From NCBI GenBank assembly GCA_020692215.1, contig JAIMKW010000002.1:248001-312000 (forward strand): a stretch of DNA of 64,000 nt, read 5' to 3'. Below the pieces are notes generated by a model. That model was given only the letters and a program-made list of their open reading frames with translations. It made no database searches and was not told the DNA's origin. Shown here in pieces: positions 1 through 9,354 of the stretch. The stretch is from Sandarakinorhabdus sp. (GTDB lineage Bacteria; Pseudomonadota; Alphaproteobacteria; Sphingomonadales; Sphingomonadaceae). Numbering within the stretch: position 1 is the first letter of the stretch; each line of letters starts with the position of its first letter. The translations under genes and the position numbers were made by a program.

Positions 1-678
1 CCGCGAGAGGCCGGCAGGCAGGCCTGGAAGCGCAGCGCCGATCGCATCGGCTACAGTATCGGGGGTCTTCAAACTGTTGGGGTCTTCCCCGGGGAAGGCT
101 CGGGCCCGCATTGCGGTTCGGGTGCCACCGGGGTCCACGACCAGAACATTCACGCCCAGCGCCCGCATTTCCTCGGCATAGACCCCCGCCATATTCTCGA
201 GGGCCGCCTTCGAAGCGGAATAAGGGCCCCAATAGGGTTCAGCCCGGGTCGCAACCGAGGAGGTGACAACAACGATTGTCCCGCGTCCCTTGCGCAGCAT
301 CGCGTCAAAAGCGCGGATCAGCCGCCATTGCGCTGTTACATTCAATGCCATCACCGTTTCGAATTCCTTGGGCGAGGCATGCGCCAGCGGGGTGAGCGAA
401 CCCAATGTCGCCGCATTAAGGACCAGCAGATCCAGTTTATCCCAGCGCGATCCGATTGCCACGCCCAGCTTGTCGATGTCCTCGCCCTTCAGCAGGTCGA
501 CAGGGGCGATGGTCGCCGTTCCACCGGCAGCGTGGATTGCGTCTTCGGTTTCGATCAGCCCGGCCTCGGTGCGCGCTGTCAGAACAACATGGAACCCGTC
601 TGCCGCGAGCCGCCTCGCGATTGCAGCGCCAATCCCCTTGCTGGCACCCGTTACAACCGCAAGTTTCTGCTTGGCCAT
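1..678 (-). CDS. SDR family NAD(P)-dependent oxidoreductase (3' end outside window)
   Basis: A short-chain dehydrogenase whose C-terminus runs off the left edge; 226 codons are visible. Near the N-terminus it has the cofactor motif TGASKGIG, followed by LNAATLG (the NAG-like motif), a serine-rich strand VVTSS and the catalytic YSASK. The start ATG shares one base with the purF stop codon (TGATG), so it is translated from the same minus-strand message, downstream of purF. This placement is common in sphingomonads, but the substrate cannot be read from the sequence. The family assignment is firm and the specific reaction is unknown. Confidence 0.9.
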   Translation of the reverse strand, partial: MAKQKLAVVTGASKGIGAAIARRLAADGFHVVLTARTEAGLIETEDAIHAAGGTATIAPVDLLKGEDIDKLGVAIGSRWDKLDLLVLNAATLGSLTPLAHASPKEFETVMALNVTAQWRLIRAFDAMLRKGRGTIVVVTSSVATRAEPYWGPYSASKAALENMAGVYAEEMRALGVNVLVVDPGGTRTAMRARAFPGEDPNSLKTPDTVADAIGAALPGLPAGLSR

Positions 679-2180
679 CAGGCATGTTCCTCTGTCATCA
701 GTCCCAGCTGCGGGGCGGTTTCAAGGCCTTCCTGATCGGTCAGCCGGGTCGGGTAATCACCGGTGAAACAGGCATCGCAATAGCGTGGATTGTCGCTGTT
801 GCGGCCTGGTTCACCAAGCGCACGGTAAAGCCCGTCAATGGAAATGAACGCCAGGCTGTCGCAGCCGATATACTCGCGCATGGCTTCCAGATTCATCTGT
901 GCTGCCAGCAACTTGGAGCGTTCAGGTGTATCGACGCCGTAAAAACAGCTGTTTTCGGTCGGTGGGCTAGCAATCCGCAGATGCACCTCGGCAGCGCCCG
1001 CCTCGCGCAGCATGTGCACGATCTTCACCGAAGTGGTGCCACGCACCACCGAATCGTCGATCAGCACCAGTCGCTTGCCGGCAATCATCGCGCGGTTGGC
1101 ATTGTGCTTCAGCTTCACACCCAGATGGCGGATCTGATCGCCGGGCTGGATGAAAGTGCGCCCCACATAATGGGACCGGATGATCCCCAGTTCGAAGGGG
1201 ATCCCGGCAGCCTGGGCATAGCCGATCGCGGCCGGAGTGCCCGAATCGGGCACCGGCACAACCATGTCGGCATCAACCGGCGACTCGGCTGCCAGCTCAG
1301 CACCGATTGATTTGCGCACCTGATAGACGGAAAGCCCATCCGAAAAGCTGTCGGGGCGCGAGAAATAGACCTGTTCGAAGATGCAGGGCCGCGGCCGCTT
1401 GCGATCAAAGGGCATCAGCGATTTCAGGCCGTCGCCGTTTACGACGACCAGCTCGCCCGGTTCGATCTCACGCTCGAAACTGGCGCCGACGATATCGAGC
1501 GCCACCGTTTCCGACGCGAGGATATACGAGTCTCCAAGCTTGCCCAGAACCAGCGGCCGGATGCCCAGCGGATCGCGACAGGCGATCATGCCTTCGGCGG
1601 TCAGGCAGATCAGCGAATAGGCGCCTTCCACTTGCTTCAGAGCATCGATGAAGCGGTCCAGCAGGGTGCGGAAGGTGGAGGTGGCAACAAGATGGATGAT
1701 GACTTCGGTGTCCGAAGTGGACTGGAAGATGGAGCCTCTTCGGATCAGCTCGGCTTTCAGGGTCATCGCGTTGGAAAGATTGCCGTTATGCGCCACGGCA
1801 AAGCCGCCCAGCGAAAGATCGGCGAACAAGGGCTGCACGTTGCGCAGTGCGGTTTCACCGGTTGTGGAGTAGCGGTTGTGGCCGATGGCGGCTTCGCCCG
1901 CCAGGCGATCGATGATGTCGGGCCGGTCGAAATTGCCTGCCACATGGCCCATCGCCCGGTGGACATGGAATTCTGCGCCGTCGAAGCTGACGATGCCTGC
2001 GGCTTCCTGCCCACGGTGCTGCAGCGCGTGAAGCCCCAGCGCCACCATCGCAGCCGATTGCTGGACACCCCACACACCAAAGACCCCGCATTCCTCGCGA
2101 AGCTTGTCATCATCGAAAGGGTGGGTGGTCAGCGGCCTGATGCTGCCACCGGCTGTGCCGCCACCGGATTCCGTCGCCAT
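678..2180 (-). CDS. purF: Amidophosphoribosyltransferase PurF
   Basis: Catalyses the first committed step of de novo purine synthesis, PRPP plus glutamine to phosphoribosylamine. The N-terminal nucleophile is Cys31 in REECGVFG, so about 30 residues must be removed as a propeptide. The C-terminal half has the PRPP loop VLIDDSVVRGTTS. Cysteines in CIFEQVYF, NSCFYG and YCDACF match the iron-sulphur (Bacillus-type) PurF pattern. I chose the ATG at 2180, preceded by AGGA, giving 500 residues; an open frame continues upstream to 2279 but looks unlike the family. Its stop overlaps the start of the SDR gene. Confidence 0.96.
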   Translation of the reverse strand: MATESGGGTAGGSIRPLTTHPFDDDKLREECGVFGVWGVQQSAAMVALGLHALQHRGQEAAGIVSFDGAEFHVHRAMGHVAGNFDRPDIIDRLAGEAAIGHNRYSTTGETALRNVQPLFADLSLGGFAVAHNGNLSNAMTLKAELIRRGSIFQSTSDTEVIIHLVATSTFRTLLDRFIDALKQVEGAYSLICLTAEGMIACRDPLGIRPLVLGKLGDSYILASETVALDIVGASFEREIEPGELVVVNGDGLKSLMPFDRKRPRPCIFEQVYFSRPDSFSDGLSVYQVRKSIGAELAAESPVDADMVVPVPDSGTPAAIGYAQAAGIPFELGIIRSHYVGRTFIQPGDQIRHLGVKLKHNANRAMIAGKRLVLIDDSVVRGTTSVKIVHMLREAGAAEVHLRIASPPTENSCFYGVDTPERSKLLAAQMNLEAMREYIGCDSLAFISIDGLYRALGEPGRNSDNPRYCDACFTGDYPTRLTDQEGLETAPQLGLMTEEHA

Positions 2181-2308
2181 GGTCCTGCCTGCCCGTCCAC
2201 GCTTGAAAGGGGCGCCCCTGAACGGAGCTGCCCGCTCGCGGGGCATGTAAGGGCTCAAGCATGATTTGTCGCTAGGCAATCTGTCTTTTCATTGTAACGG
2301 TTCAGGGC

Positions 2309-2653
2309 ATGGCAGACATGTTCAAACCAAAATTCGATGCCGCAGGCCTGCTGACGGCTGTTGTCACCCATGCCGACACCGGCGCACTGCTGATGGTCGC
2401 GCACATGAACGCCGAAGCGATCGCCAGAACACAGCAGACGGGCAGGGCGCACTTCTGGTCCCGCTCGCGCCGCAAGCTGTGGATGAAAGGCGAAAGCTCG
2501 GGCCATGCGCTTTCGGTGAGGGAGATTCTTGTCGATTGCGATCAGGATTGCCTGTGGCTGAAGGCGATACCGGCCGGCCCCGCCTGCCACACCGGGGCCC
2601 CAAGCTGCTTTTTCCGAAAGCTGGAGGGGGGCAGCCTGGAGCCCGCCGCATGA
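2309..2653 (+). CDS. hisI: Phosphoribosyl-AMP cyclohydrolase HisI
   Basis: Opens the purine ring of phosphoribosyl-AMP in histidine synthesis. It is 114 residues long, the stand-alone form without a fused HisE domain. The metal-binding residues are visible in DCDQD (76-80) and in CHTG (93-96) followed by Cys100. It is divergent from purF with about 130 bases between the two starts. Its stop overlaps the next start (ATGA), so the two genes are translationally coupled. Confidence 0.96.
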   Translation: MADMFKPKFDAAGLLTAVVTHADTGALLMVAHMNAEAIARTQQTGRAHFWSRSRRKLWMKGESSGHALSVREILVDCDQDCLWLKAIPAGPACHTGAPSCFFRKLEGGSLEPAA

Positions 2654-3297
2654 GAATTCTGCTGGCCGGCGGCACCGGCCTCGTCGGAGGCAAGGTGATG
2701 GCCGGCCTGCTGGAGCAGGGGCATCACGTTCTTTCGGTCGGCCGCCGGGCCTCTGGGGTTGTCCACCCGCATCTCGCCGATTTGCTGGCGGATTTCGCGG
2801 CCCTGCCAGCACTTGCAGCAGCCGACGTTGCCGTGTGTGCGCTAGGCACAACCATCGCGGCCGCCGGAAGCCGGGACGCCTTTCGCGCAGTCGATCATGG
2901 TGCGACCCTGTCGTTCTTGAAGGCCGCGCACGAAGCTGGAACAACGCGCGCCATCGTGGTGACCGCGGTTGGCGCAAACCCGGGTGCCAGGGCCTTCTAT
3001 TCCCGCGTGAAGGGTGAGGTGGAGCGCGATGCCGGCGCCATCGGGTTCACCCGACTCGACATCATCCGCCCTGGCCTGATCCTTGGTGCGCGAGCTGAGC
3101 GGCGACCCCTGGAATCCCTGATGCAAAGCCTTGCGCCGCTGGTAAATCCGCTGCTTGTCGGCCATTCTTCACAACTGGGAGCTATAGCCTCTGATACCAT
3201 CGCAGAGGCCATCGTCTTGTTGAGCGCGCGCAGGGAAGCTGGCCACCATATCCATGGCAATCGGGAAATGCGCCAATTGGTTTTGCAAAGCCGATGA
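2650..3297 (+). CDS. NAD(P)-binding oxidoreductase, HTATIP2-like
   Basis: A 215-residue Rossmann protein starting [14 protein letters not shown], a GxxGxxG dinucleotide-binding motif at the extreme N-terminus. The middle has YSRVKGEVE, an SDR-like YxxxK, and IIRPGLILG, typical of the atypical SDR group that includes HTATIP2/TIP30 and NmrA-like proteins. The start overlaps the hisI stop by four bases. The substrate is unknown; the coupling to hisI gives no clear functional hint. Confidence 0.85.
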   Translation: MRILLAGGTGLVGGKVMAGLLEQGHHVLSVGRRASGVVHPHLADLLADFAALPALAAADVAVCALGTTIAAAGSRDAFRAVDHGATLSFLKAAHEAGTTRAIVVTAVGANPGARAFYSRVKGEVERDAGAIGFTRLDIIRPGLILGARAERRPLESLMQSLAPLVNPLLVGHSSQLGAIASDTIAEAIVLLSARREAGHHIHGNREMRQLVLQSR

Positions 3298-3408
3298 ATG
3301 GGGCTGATGTCACAATAAGTGACTAAACAGATAGAGACCGTTGCCGTATGCAATCCTCATGACGGACATCGGGCTCGGGTCCGTTTGTTTTCCAGGGTCG
3401 GAAAAAGC

Positions 3409-3452
3409 GCTGACCCGTTGCCGTGGAGGAGGGTTCACGACAACGGGTCAGC
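3409..3452. repeat. 12-bp perfect inverted repeat with 20-base loop
   Basis: GCTGACCCGTTG (3409-3420) and CAACGGGTCAGC (3441-3452) are exact complements around a 20-base spacer containing GGAGGAGGG. No T-run follows, so it is not a standard intrinsic terminator. It lies about 25 bases upstream of the MerR-type operator/promoter. It may be an RNA hairpin ending the upstream message or a protein-binding site. A smaller repeat, GTCAC-N5-GTGAC, lies at 3309-3323 just after the preceding gene. Confidence 0.6.
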
Positions 3453-3477
3453 CACCACCCTTCGGTTCAGCCAGCAG

Positions 3478-3507
3478 TTGACGTGAACGTAAAGGTCATC
3501 GTATGAA
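3478..3507 (+). promoter_or_regulatory. Candidate MerR-type operator and promoter of the fatty-acid operon
   Basis: TTGACGTGAACGTAAA (3478-3493) is a near-palindrome TTnACGT-N2-ACGTnAA with one mismatch, the kind of site seen in front of MerR-family regulators of acyl-CoA degradation (LiuR type, as I recall it). It overlaps a -35 TTGACG; TATGAA at 3502-3507 would be the -10, with an 18-base spacer. The regulator gene starts at 3531 behind a good GGAGG (3518-3522). Autoregulation by the adjacent MerR protein is inferred. Confidence 0.6.
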
Positions 3508-3530
3508 CACCGCATGCGGAGGCTTTTCTG

Positions 3531-3983
3531 ATGGCTGCACCTGCCTTGTCTGCCCTGAGTGATCCGGGTGGAGCGGTTTTGCCCGCACCCGTCTTTCCCG
3601 ACCCTGATTTGTCCGCTTCCGGCGAGAGTTTCACCATCAGTGATCTGGCGCGGGCGTTCGATATCACGCCACGAACAATCCGCTTCTACGAAGGCGAAGG
3701 CCTGATTCACCCGACCCGCCGCGGTTCGCAACGGATGTTCTCCCGGGCTGACAGGGCACGTCTCGCATGGATTCTGCGTGGAAGGGCGGTTGGCTTCAGC
3801 CTCGCCGACATCCGCGAACTTCTCGATATGTATGCACCCGGCCAGTCGCGTTCAGCCCAACTGAAAGCGACGCTGGAAAAAAGCCGCGAACGGATCGCTG
3901 CGCTGGAAGCCCAGCGCAACGCGCTGGACGCCACGATCGCAGAGCTTTCCGATTTCTGCCGCACCATCGAAGACAAGATCTGA
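3531..3983 (+). CDS. MerR family transcriptional regulator
   Basis: A 150-residue regulator with a proline-rich N-terminal tail of about 30 residues. A MerR winged helix follows (34-72, with ISDLARAFDITPRTIRFYE), then the family's second helix-turn-helix and a dimerising coiled coil at about 107-145. It has a single cysteine (143) and no metal-binding loop, so it is not a metal sensor. It is the first gene ahead of acyl-CoA dehydrogenase, thiolase and hydratase genes in the same direction, and probably senses an acyl-CoA or related intermediate and controls them. The ligand is unknown. Confidence 0.88.
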   Translation: MAAPALSALSDPGGAVLPAPVFPDPDLSASGESFTISDLARAFDITPRTIRFYEGEGLIHPTRRGSQRMFSRADRARLAWILRGRAVGFSLADIRELLDMYAPGQSRSAQLKATLEKSRERIAALEAQRNALDATIAELSDFCRTIEDKI

Positions 3984-4033
3984 TCACCATCTAAGGCCGT
4001 GAACCCACGGCCGACACCAAGGGAGAGTTTCTG

Positions 4034-5830
4034 ATGCCCGCCACATATCGCGCCCCCGTGAAGGACACGCAGTTCGTCCTGAAGCATGTGGTGGGGCTCG
4101 AACGCTACCAGAACCTGCCCGGTTTTACGGAGGCCACGCCCGATATGGTTCAGGCTATCCTGGAAGAGGGTGCAAAGTTCGTCGAAGGCGTTCTTCAGCC
4201 GCTTAACCAGGTGGGAGACAGGGAAGGCTGCACGCGTCATGCCGATGGCAGCGTGACCACGCCGACCGGTTTCAAGGAAGCCTACAAGGCCTATGTCGAG
4301 GGCGGCTGGGGCACCTTGATGAGCCCGAAGGACTATGGCGGGCAGGGCCTGCCGCACGTTCTGGGCTCCGCCTTCGAGGAATTTCAATGCTCGGCCAACA
4401 TGGCCTTTTCGATGTATCCCGGCCTTACGATGGGTGCCGTCAGCGCCATCTATGTCGCCGGCTCCGACGAGCAGAAGCAGACCTACCTGCCCAACATGAT
4501 TTCCGGCCACTGGACAGGCACCATGAACCTGACGGAACCGCATTGCGGAACCGACCTTGGCCTTATCAAGACCCGTGCCGAGCCGCAGGGTGACGGCAGC
4601 TGGAAGGTCACCGGCACCAAGATCTTCATTTCGTCGGGAGAGCATGATCTTGCCGACAACATCATCCATTTGGTGCTGGCAAAAACCCCCGGCGCGCCCG
4701 ACAGCGTGAAGGGCATCTCGCTTTTCATCGTGCCGAAATTTCTGGTCAATGCCGATGGCTCGCTGGGCGAACGCAACAGCCTGTCGTGCGGCTCCATCGA
4801 ACACAAGATGGGCATCCACGGAAATTCCACCTGTGTCATGAACTATGATGGCGCGACGGGGTATCTCGTTGGCGAGGAGATGAAGGGCCTGAAAGCCATG
4901 TTCATCATGATGAACGTCGCCCGCCTCGGTGTCGGCGGACAGGGCCTCGCGCAATCCGAAGTGGCCTACCAGAATGCGGTTGCCTACGCGAAAGACCGGT
5001 TGCAGGGCCGGGCGCTTACCGGTGCAAAGAACCCCGACGCCAAGGCCGACAGCATCCTGGTTCATCCCGATGTCCGGCGCATGCTGCTTGATGCCCGCGC
5101 GTTCAACGAGGGCGCTCGCGCGCTCTGCCTATGGGCTGCGCTGCAGGCTGATCTCGCCCACAAGGCGGAAACGTCCGAAGAGCGCGAAGCCGCAGACGAT
5201 ATCCTCTCGTTGTTGACCCCGGTCATCAAGGCTTACCTCACCGACGAGGGCTATGCCCATGCCACCAATGCCCAGCAGGTGTTTGGTGGACACGGCTATA
5301 TTGCCGAATGGGGCATGGAACAGTTCGTCCGCGATGCCCGCATCGCCATGATCTACGAAGGCGCCAACGGCATTCAGGCGCTCGATCTTGTCGGCCGCAA
5401 GCTCGCCCAGAATGGCGGCAGGGGGCTGCGCGCCTTTCTGCAGATGGTCGACGGCACCATAGAAGACGCCCGCCAGGACGACCGCACAAAGGCCCGCGCC
5501 GAGGCGCTGGCTGCCGCGAAGGGCAAGCTGGAAGGGGCCACCATGTGGCTCATGCAGAATGGCATGGCCAACCCGGACAATGCCGGTGCCGGCGCGACAG
5601 CCTATCTTCGCCTGATGGCCCTCGTCACATTTGGATATCTCTGGTTGATCATGGAAAAGGCAAGCCACGAAGCCTTGGCAGACGGCGCGGATGACAAGGC
5701 TTTTTACGAAGCCAAGCTGATCACCGCGCGCCACTTCTTCGAACGCCAGCTGCCCGATGCCCATGGCCTTGCCGCCCGGGTGGAAGCCGGCGCTGAAACG
5801 CTGATGGCCATGCCGGAAGCCAGTTTCTGA
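4034..5830 (+). CDS. Acyl-CoA dehydrogenase, long (DmdC-like) type
   Basis: An FAD enzyme that introduces the first double bond of beta-oxidation. At 598 residues it belongs to the long acyl-CoA dehydrogenase class with an extra C-terminal domain, which includes 3-methylmercaptopropionyl-CoA dehydrogenase DmdC. The FAD-contact segment [12 protein letters not shown] and the catalytic Glu442 in YEGANGIQ are present. It follows the MerR gene by 50 bases with a GGGAGAG ribosome site. Chain-length preference cannot be read; the neighbourhood suggests general fatty-acid breakdown rather than a dedicated DMSP route. Confidence 0.93.
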   Translation: MPATYRAPVKDTQFVLKHVVGLERYQNLPGFTEATPDMVQAILEEGAKFVEGVLQPLNQVGDREGCTRHADGSVTTPTGFKEAYKAYVEGGWGTLMSPKDYGGQGLPHVLGSAFEEFQCSANMAFSMYPGLTMGAVSAIYVAGSDEQKQTYLPNMISGHWTGTMNLTEPHCGTDLGLIKTRAEPQGDGSWKVTGTKIFISSGEHDLADNIIHLVLAKTPGAPDSVKGISLFIVPKFLVNADGSLGERNSLSCGSIEHKMGIHGNSTCVMNYDGATGYLVGEEMKGLKAMFIMMNVARLGVGGQGLAQSEVAYQNAVAYAKDRLQGRALTGAKNPDAKADSILVHPDVRRMLLDARAFNEGARALCLWAALQADLAHKAETSEEREAADDILSLLTPVIKAYLTDEGYAHATNAQQVFGGHGYIAEWGMEQFVRDARIAMIYEGANGIQALDLVGRKLAQNGGRGLRAFLQMVDGTIEDARQDDRTKARAEALAAAKGKLEGATMWLMQNGMANPDNAGAGATAYLRLMALVTFGYLWLIMEKASHEALADGADDKAFYEAKLITARHFFERQLPDAHGLAARVEAGAETLMAMPEASF

Positions 5831-5898
5831 CTTTAGCAACAGCTTGCCCCGCCGCGGGGCAGGCCTATCGAACACGCAATATTCCTGGGAGAGCAACA

Positions 5899-7110
5899 AT
5901 GGCCGAAGCCTTTATCTATGATGCCGTCAGAACCCCGCGTGGCAAGGGCCGCAAGGATGGCAAGCTGCACGAAATCACGCCGATCCAGCTTGCAACGCAA
6001 ATGCTGCAGGCCCTGCGCGACCGGACGCAGATCGACACGACCGATGTCGACGACGTGATCCTGGGGTGTGTGTCGCCGGTGGCAGAGCAGGGCGCCGATA
6101 TCGCCCGTACGGCAGTGCTCAATGCAGACTATGCCGAAACCACCGCCGGCGTGCAGGTCAACCGCTTCTGTGCCTCGGGCCTGGAAGCCGTGAATATGGC
6201 AGCTGCCAAGGTGATCGCGGGCGAAGCCCAGTTCGCCATTGGCGGCGGCGTGGAGAGCATGTCGCGCATCCCGATGGGCTCGGATGGCGGCGCCTGGCCG
6301 ATGGACCCAGCCGTTGCCTTCAAAACCTATTTCGTGCCCCAGGGCGTCGGTGCCGATCTTATCGCCACCAAATATGGCTTCAGCCGTGATGATGTTGATG
6401 CCTACGCCGTAGAGTCTCAACGAAGGGCCGCAAAGGCTTGGGAAGAAAAGAGGTTTTCAAGATCAATTGTCCCCGTGAAGGATGTCATCGGCGAAGTTGT
6501 GCTGGGCCATGACGAGTATATGCGCCCGCAGACCGACATGCAGTCGCTCGCCAGCCTGTCGCCTGCCTTCCAGGCCATGGGCGAACAAATGCCCGGCTTC
6601 GATGCCATCGCCCTGATGCGCTATCCGGAAATCGAGCGGATCAACCATGTCCACCATGCCGGCAATTCATCGGGCATCGTCGATGGTTCATCGGCGGTTC
6701 TGGTCGGCAGCCGCGAGATCGGCGAGAAATATGGCCTGAAGCCGCGTGCCCGCATTCTGGGTGGGGCATCCATCGGGTCGGAACCCGCGATCATGCTGAC
6801 AGGCCCGGCGCTGGTTACGGAAAAGCTGCTGAAGCGGTTGGGCATGACAGCGGCCGATATCGACCTTTTCGAACTGAACGAGGCCTTTGCATCGGTTGTG
6901 CTGCGCATGATGCAGGCGCTCAATATCCCGCACGAAAAGATGAACGTGAACGGCGGCGCGATTGCCATGGGGCACCCGCTAGGCGCCACTGGCGGGATGC
7001 TCATCAGCACCGTGCTCGACGAGCTCGAGCGCACCGGCAAGCAGACAGGGCTTGTCACGCTCTGTGTCGGCGCCGGCATGGGCACAGCCACTGTCATCGA
7101 ACGCATCTGA
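5899..7110 (+). CDS. fadA: Acetyl-CoA C-acyltransferase (thiolase)
   Basis: The last step of beta-oxidation, cleaving 3-ketoacyl-CoA. It is 403 residues long with the thiolase catalytic set: Cys91 in NRFCASG, His359 in GHPLGATGG and Cys389 in CVGAGMG. It sits between the acyl-CoA dehydrogenase and the bifunctional hydratase/dehydrogenase, so the three together make a full beta-oxidation spiral. The ribosome site is GGGAGAG. The biosynthetic (PhaA) reading is less likely given these partners. Confidence 0.94.
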   Translation: MAEAFIYDAVRTPRGKGRKDGKLHEITPIQLATQMLQALRDRTQIDTTDVDDVILGCVSPVAEQGADIARTAVLNADYAETTAGVQVNRFCASGLEAVNMAAAKVIAGEAQFAIGGGVESMSRIPMGSDGGAWPMDPAVAFKTYFVPQGVGADLIATKYGFSRDDVDAYAVESQRRAAKAWEEKRFSRSIVPVKDVIGEVVLGHDEYMRPQTDMQSLASLSPAFQAMGEQMPGFDAIALMRYPEIERINHVHHAGNSSGIVDGSSAVLVGSREIGEKYGLKPRARILGGASIGSEPAIMLTGPALVTEKLLKRLGMTAADIDLFELNEAFASVVLRMMQALNIPHEKMNVNGGAIAMGHPLGATGGMLISTVLDELERTGKQTGLVTLCVGAGMGTATVIERI

Positions 7111-7169
7111 GGCTTGCAGGGCCGGCGCAAGGGACGGCCCTCGCCACATCCATTTCGGGAGTAACGACC

Positions 7170-9353
7170 ATGACGACCACAGCCATCCGCCAAGACCTCG
7201 ACGCCGACGGCATCCTGCTTCTCACCATAGATTGCCCAGGCCTGTCGATGAACGTCATCAACGCCGATCTCGCAACCGAACTTGCAGCAGCAGTCCGGCG
7301 CATCAAGACAGACGATGCCGTGAAGGGCGCCGTGCTCACATCTGGTAAAGCATCGGGCTTTGTTGCAGGCGCAGACCTCAAGGGCATGAATTTCCAGGGC
7401 GATGCGGCCGCTGCCGAATCTTCTGGCAAGTCGAAGATGGCAAAGCTGTTCGAAGGCGTTTCCAGCCTCAACATGCTCCTGCGCAGCCTGGAAACCGCTG
7501 GCAAGCCCGTGGCAGTTGCGCTCAATGGCCTGGCGCTTGGTGGCGGGCTCGAAATTGCGCTCGCCTGCCATTACCGTGTTGTGGCGGATAACCCGAAAAT
7601 CGTGCTCGGCCTTCCCGAAGTGCTCGTCGGCCTGTTCCCCGGTGCTGGCGGCACCCAACGGTTGCCGCGCATCATGGGAGTCCAACCCGCGCTGATGTAT
7701 CTGTTGCAGGGCAAGAACATGAGCCCGCAGGAAGCGCTTGGCTTCGGCGTTGTTCACGAAGTCGCGCCGCTTGCTGAAGTCGTCGACCGCGCCAAGGCCT
7801 GGGTGAAAGCAAACCCCACCAAGGCGACCCAGCCATGGGACGAGAAGAGCTTCAAATTCCCCGGCGGTGCCGGCGCCATGAACCCCAATTTCGCGCAGAC
7901 CTTCATTGGTGGCAACGCGATGGCGCACAAGCAATCACAGGGAAACATGAATCAGATCAAGGCGATCCTGAGCTGCGTCTATGAAGGAGCCCAGTTGCCG
8001 TTCGATACGGCCCTGCGCCTTGAATCCAAATATTTCGCCAAGGTCGTCGCTGATCCGCAATCTTCCAACATGATCCGCTCGCTGTTCGTTTCCAAGCAGG
8101 CGGCCGAGAAGGGGGCCCGCAGGCCCAAGACTGTGCCGCCGATGAAGACGAAGAAGGTCGGCATGCTGGGCGCGGGCCTGATGGGCGCCGGTATCGCGAT
8201 GGTCTCAGCGCAGGCCGGGATCGAAGTCGTCCTCCTTGATCGCGATCAGGCAGCCGCGGACAAGGGCAAGCAATATACTGCCGACAGGTTGGCAAGGCGC
8301 CGGACTTCGCCCGAAAAGACTGCCGAAATCCTTGGCCGCATTCATGCGACCACGAAATATGAAGACCTGAAGGGTTGCGACCTCATCATCGAGGCTGTCT
8401 TCGAAAGCCGCGAAATCAAGGCAGATGTAACCAGGGCAACCGAGGCAGTGGTCGGCGCCGACACCATCTTCGGCTCGAACACCTCCACGCTGCCCATCAC
8501 CGGGCTTGCCGAAGCCTGGTCGAAGCCGGAGAATTTTATCGGCATCCACTTCTTCTCGCCGGTTGAGAAGATGCCGCTTGTGGAGATCATTGTCGGAAAG
8601 AGGACTGGCCAGGAAGCCATTGCAAAGGCTCTGGATTATGTGGCGCAAATCAAGAAGACACCAATCGTCGTCAACGACAGCCGCGGTTTCTATACTTCGC
8701 GCTGCTTCGGCACCTTTGTGCAGGAGGGGCTCGCCATGCTGGGCGAAGGTGTGACCCCGGCGCTGATCGAGAATGTGGCGAAGCAGATGGGCATGCCTGT
8801 CGGGCCGCTCGCTGTGAACGACGAAGTCGGCCTCGATCTCAGCTACAAGGTCGGCCAGCAGACGAAAAAGGATCTGGGCGATGCTTACAAGCCGGGCCCG
8901 GGTGAAGCTGTCATCGAGAAGATGATGGAACTTGGCCGCCATGGCCGCAAGAACGGCAAGGGCTTCTACGCCTACCCGGAAGACGGCAGCCCGAAGCATC
9001 TGTGGCCGGAATTGTCCGCGCAATTCCCGGTGGCCGCCAACCAGCCAACCCCGGCCGAGGTGCGGGAGCGCCTGCTCTATCGTCAATTGGTCGAAACCGC
9101 GCGCTGCTTTGCAGAAGGTGTGCTGGAAACCCCGGAAGACGGCGACCTTGGCGCGATTTTTGGCTGGGGGTTCATGCCCCAGTCCGGCGGCCCGTTCAGC
9201 GCGATGGATACCACCGGCATCGAAACTGTCGTCAAGACTCTCGATCGCATGGCCCAGCAGCATGGCGAACGATTCGCTCCACCAAAACTGCTGCGTGACA
9301 TGGCCGCCAAGGCCGAAACCTTCTATGGCAACGCAGCGAAGAAGGCCGCCTGA
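7170..9353 (+). CDS. fadB: Enoyl-CoA hydratase / 3-hydroxyacyl-CoA dehydrogenase
   Basis: A bifunctional 727-residue enzyme for the middle two steps of beta-oxidation. The N-terminal crotonase domain has NGLALGGGLE near 119-128 and the second glutamate in LPEVLVGL. The NAD-binding dehydrogenase domain carries GAGLMGAG (334-341) and HFFSPVEKMPLVEI, followed by two C-terminal dehydrogenase domains. Domain order is that of FadB/FadJ; which orthologue it is cannot be settled by eye. It lies 59 bases after the thiolase with a GGGAG ribosome site. Confidence 0.95.
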   Translation: MTTTAIRQDLDADGILLLTIDCPGLSMNVINADLATELAAAVRRIKTDDAVKGAVLTSGKASGFVAGADLKGMNFQGDAAAAESSGKSKMAKLFEGVSSLNMLLRSLETAGKPVAVALNGLALGGGLEIALACHYRVVADNPKIVLGLPEVLVGLFPGAGGTQRLPRIMGVQPALMYLLQGKNMSPQEALGFGVVHEVAPLAEVVDRAKAWVKANPTKATQPWDEKSFKFPGGAGAMNPNFAQTFIGGNAMAHKQSQGNMNQIKAILSCVYEGAQLPFDTALRLESKYFAKVVADPQSSNMIRSLFVSKQAAEKGARRPKTVPPMKTKKVGMLGAGLMGAGIAMVSAQAGIEVVLLDRDQAAADKGKQYTADRLARRRTSPEKTAEILGRIHATTKYEDLKGCDLIIEAVFESREIKADVTRATEAVVGADTIFGSNTSTLPITGLAEAWSKPENFIGIHFFSPVEKMPLVEIIVGKRTGQEAIAKALDYVAQIKKTPIVVNDSRGFYTSRCFGTFVQEGLAMLGEGVTPALIENVAKQMGMPVGPLAVNDEVGLDLSYKVGQQTKKDLGDAYKPGPGEAVIEKMMELGRHGRKNGKGFYAYPEDGSPKHLWPELSAQFPVAANQPTPAEVRERLLYRQLVETARCFAEGVLETPEDGDLGAIFGWGFMPQSGGPFSAMDTTGIETVVKTLDRMAQQHGERFAPPKLLRDMAAKAETFYGNAAKKAA

Positions 9354-9354
9354 C

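Noticed and set aside
3707..5065. Long open frame opposite the MerR and acyl-CoA dehydrogenase genes
   Set aside because: It runs antisense across two well-supported genes and carries no known motif.
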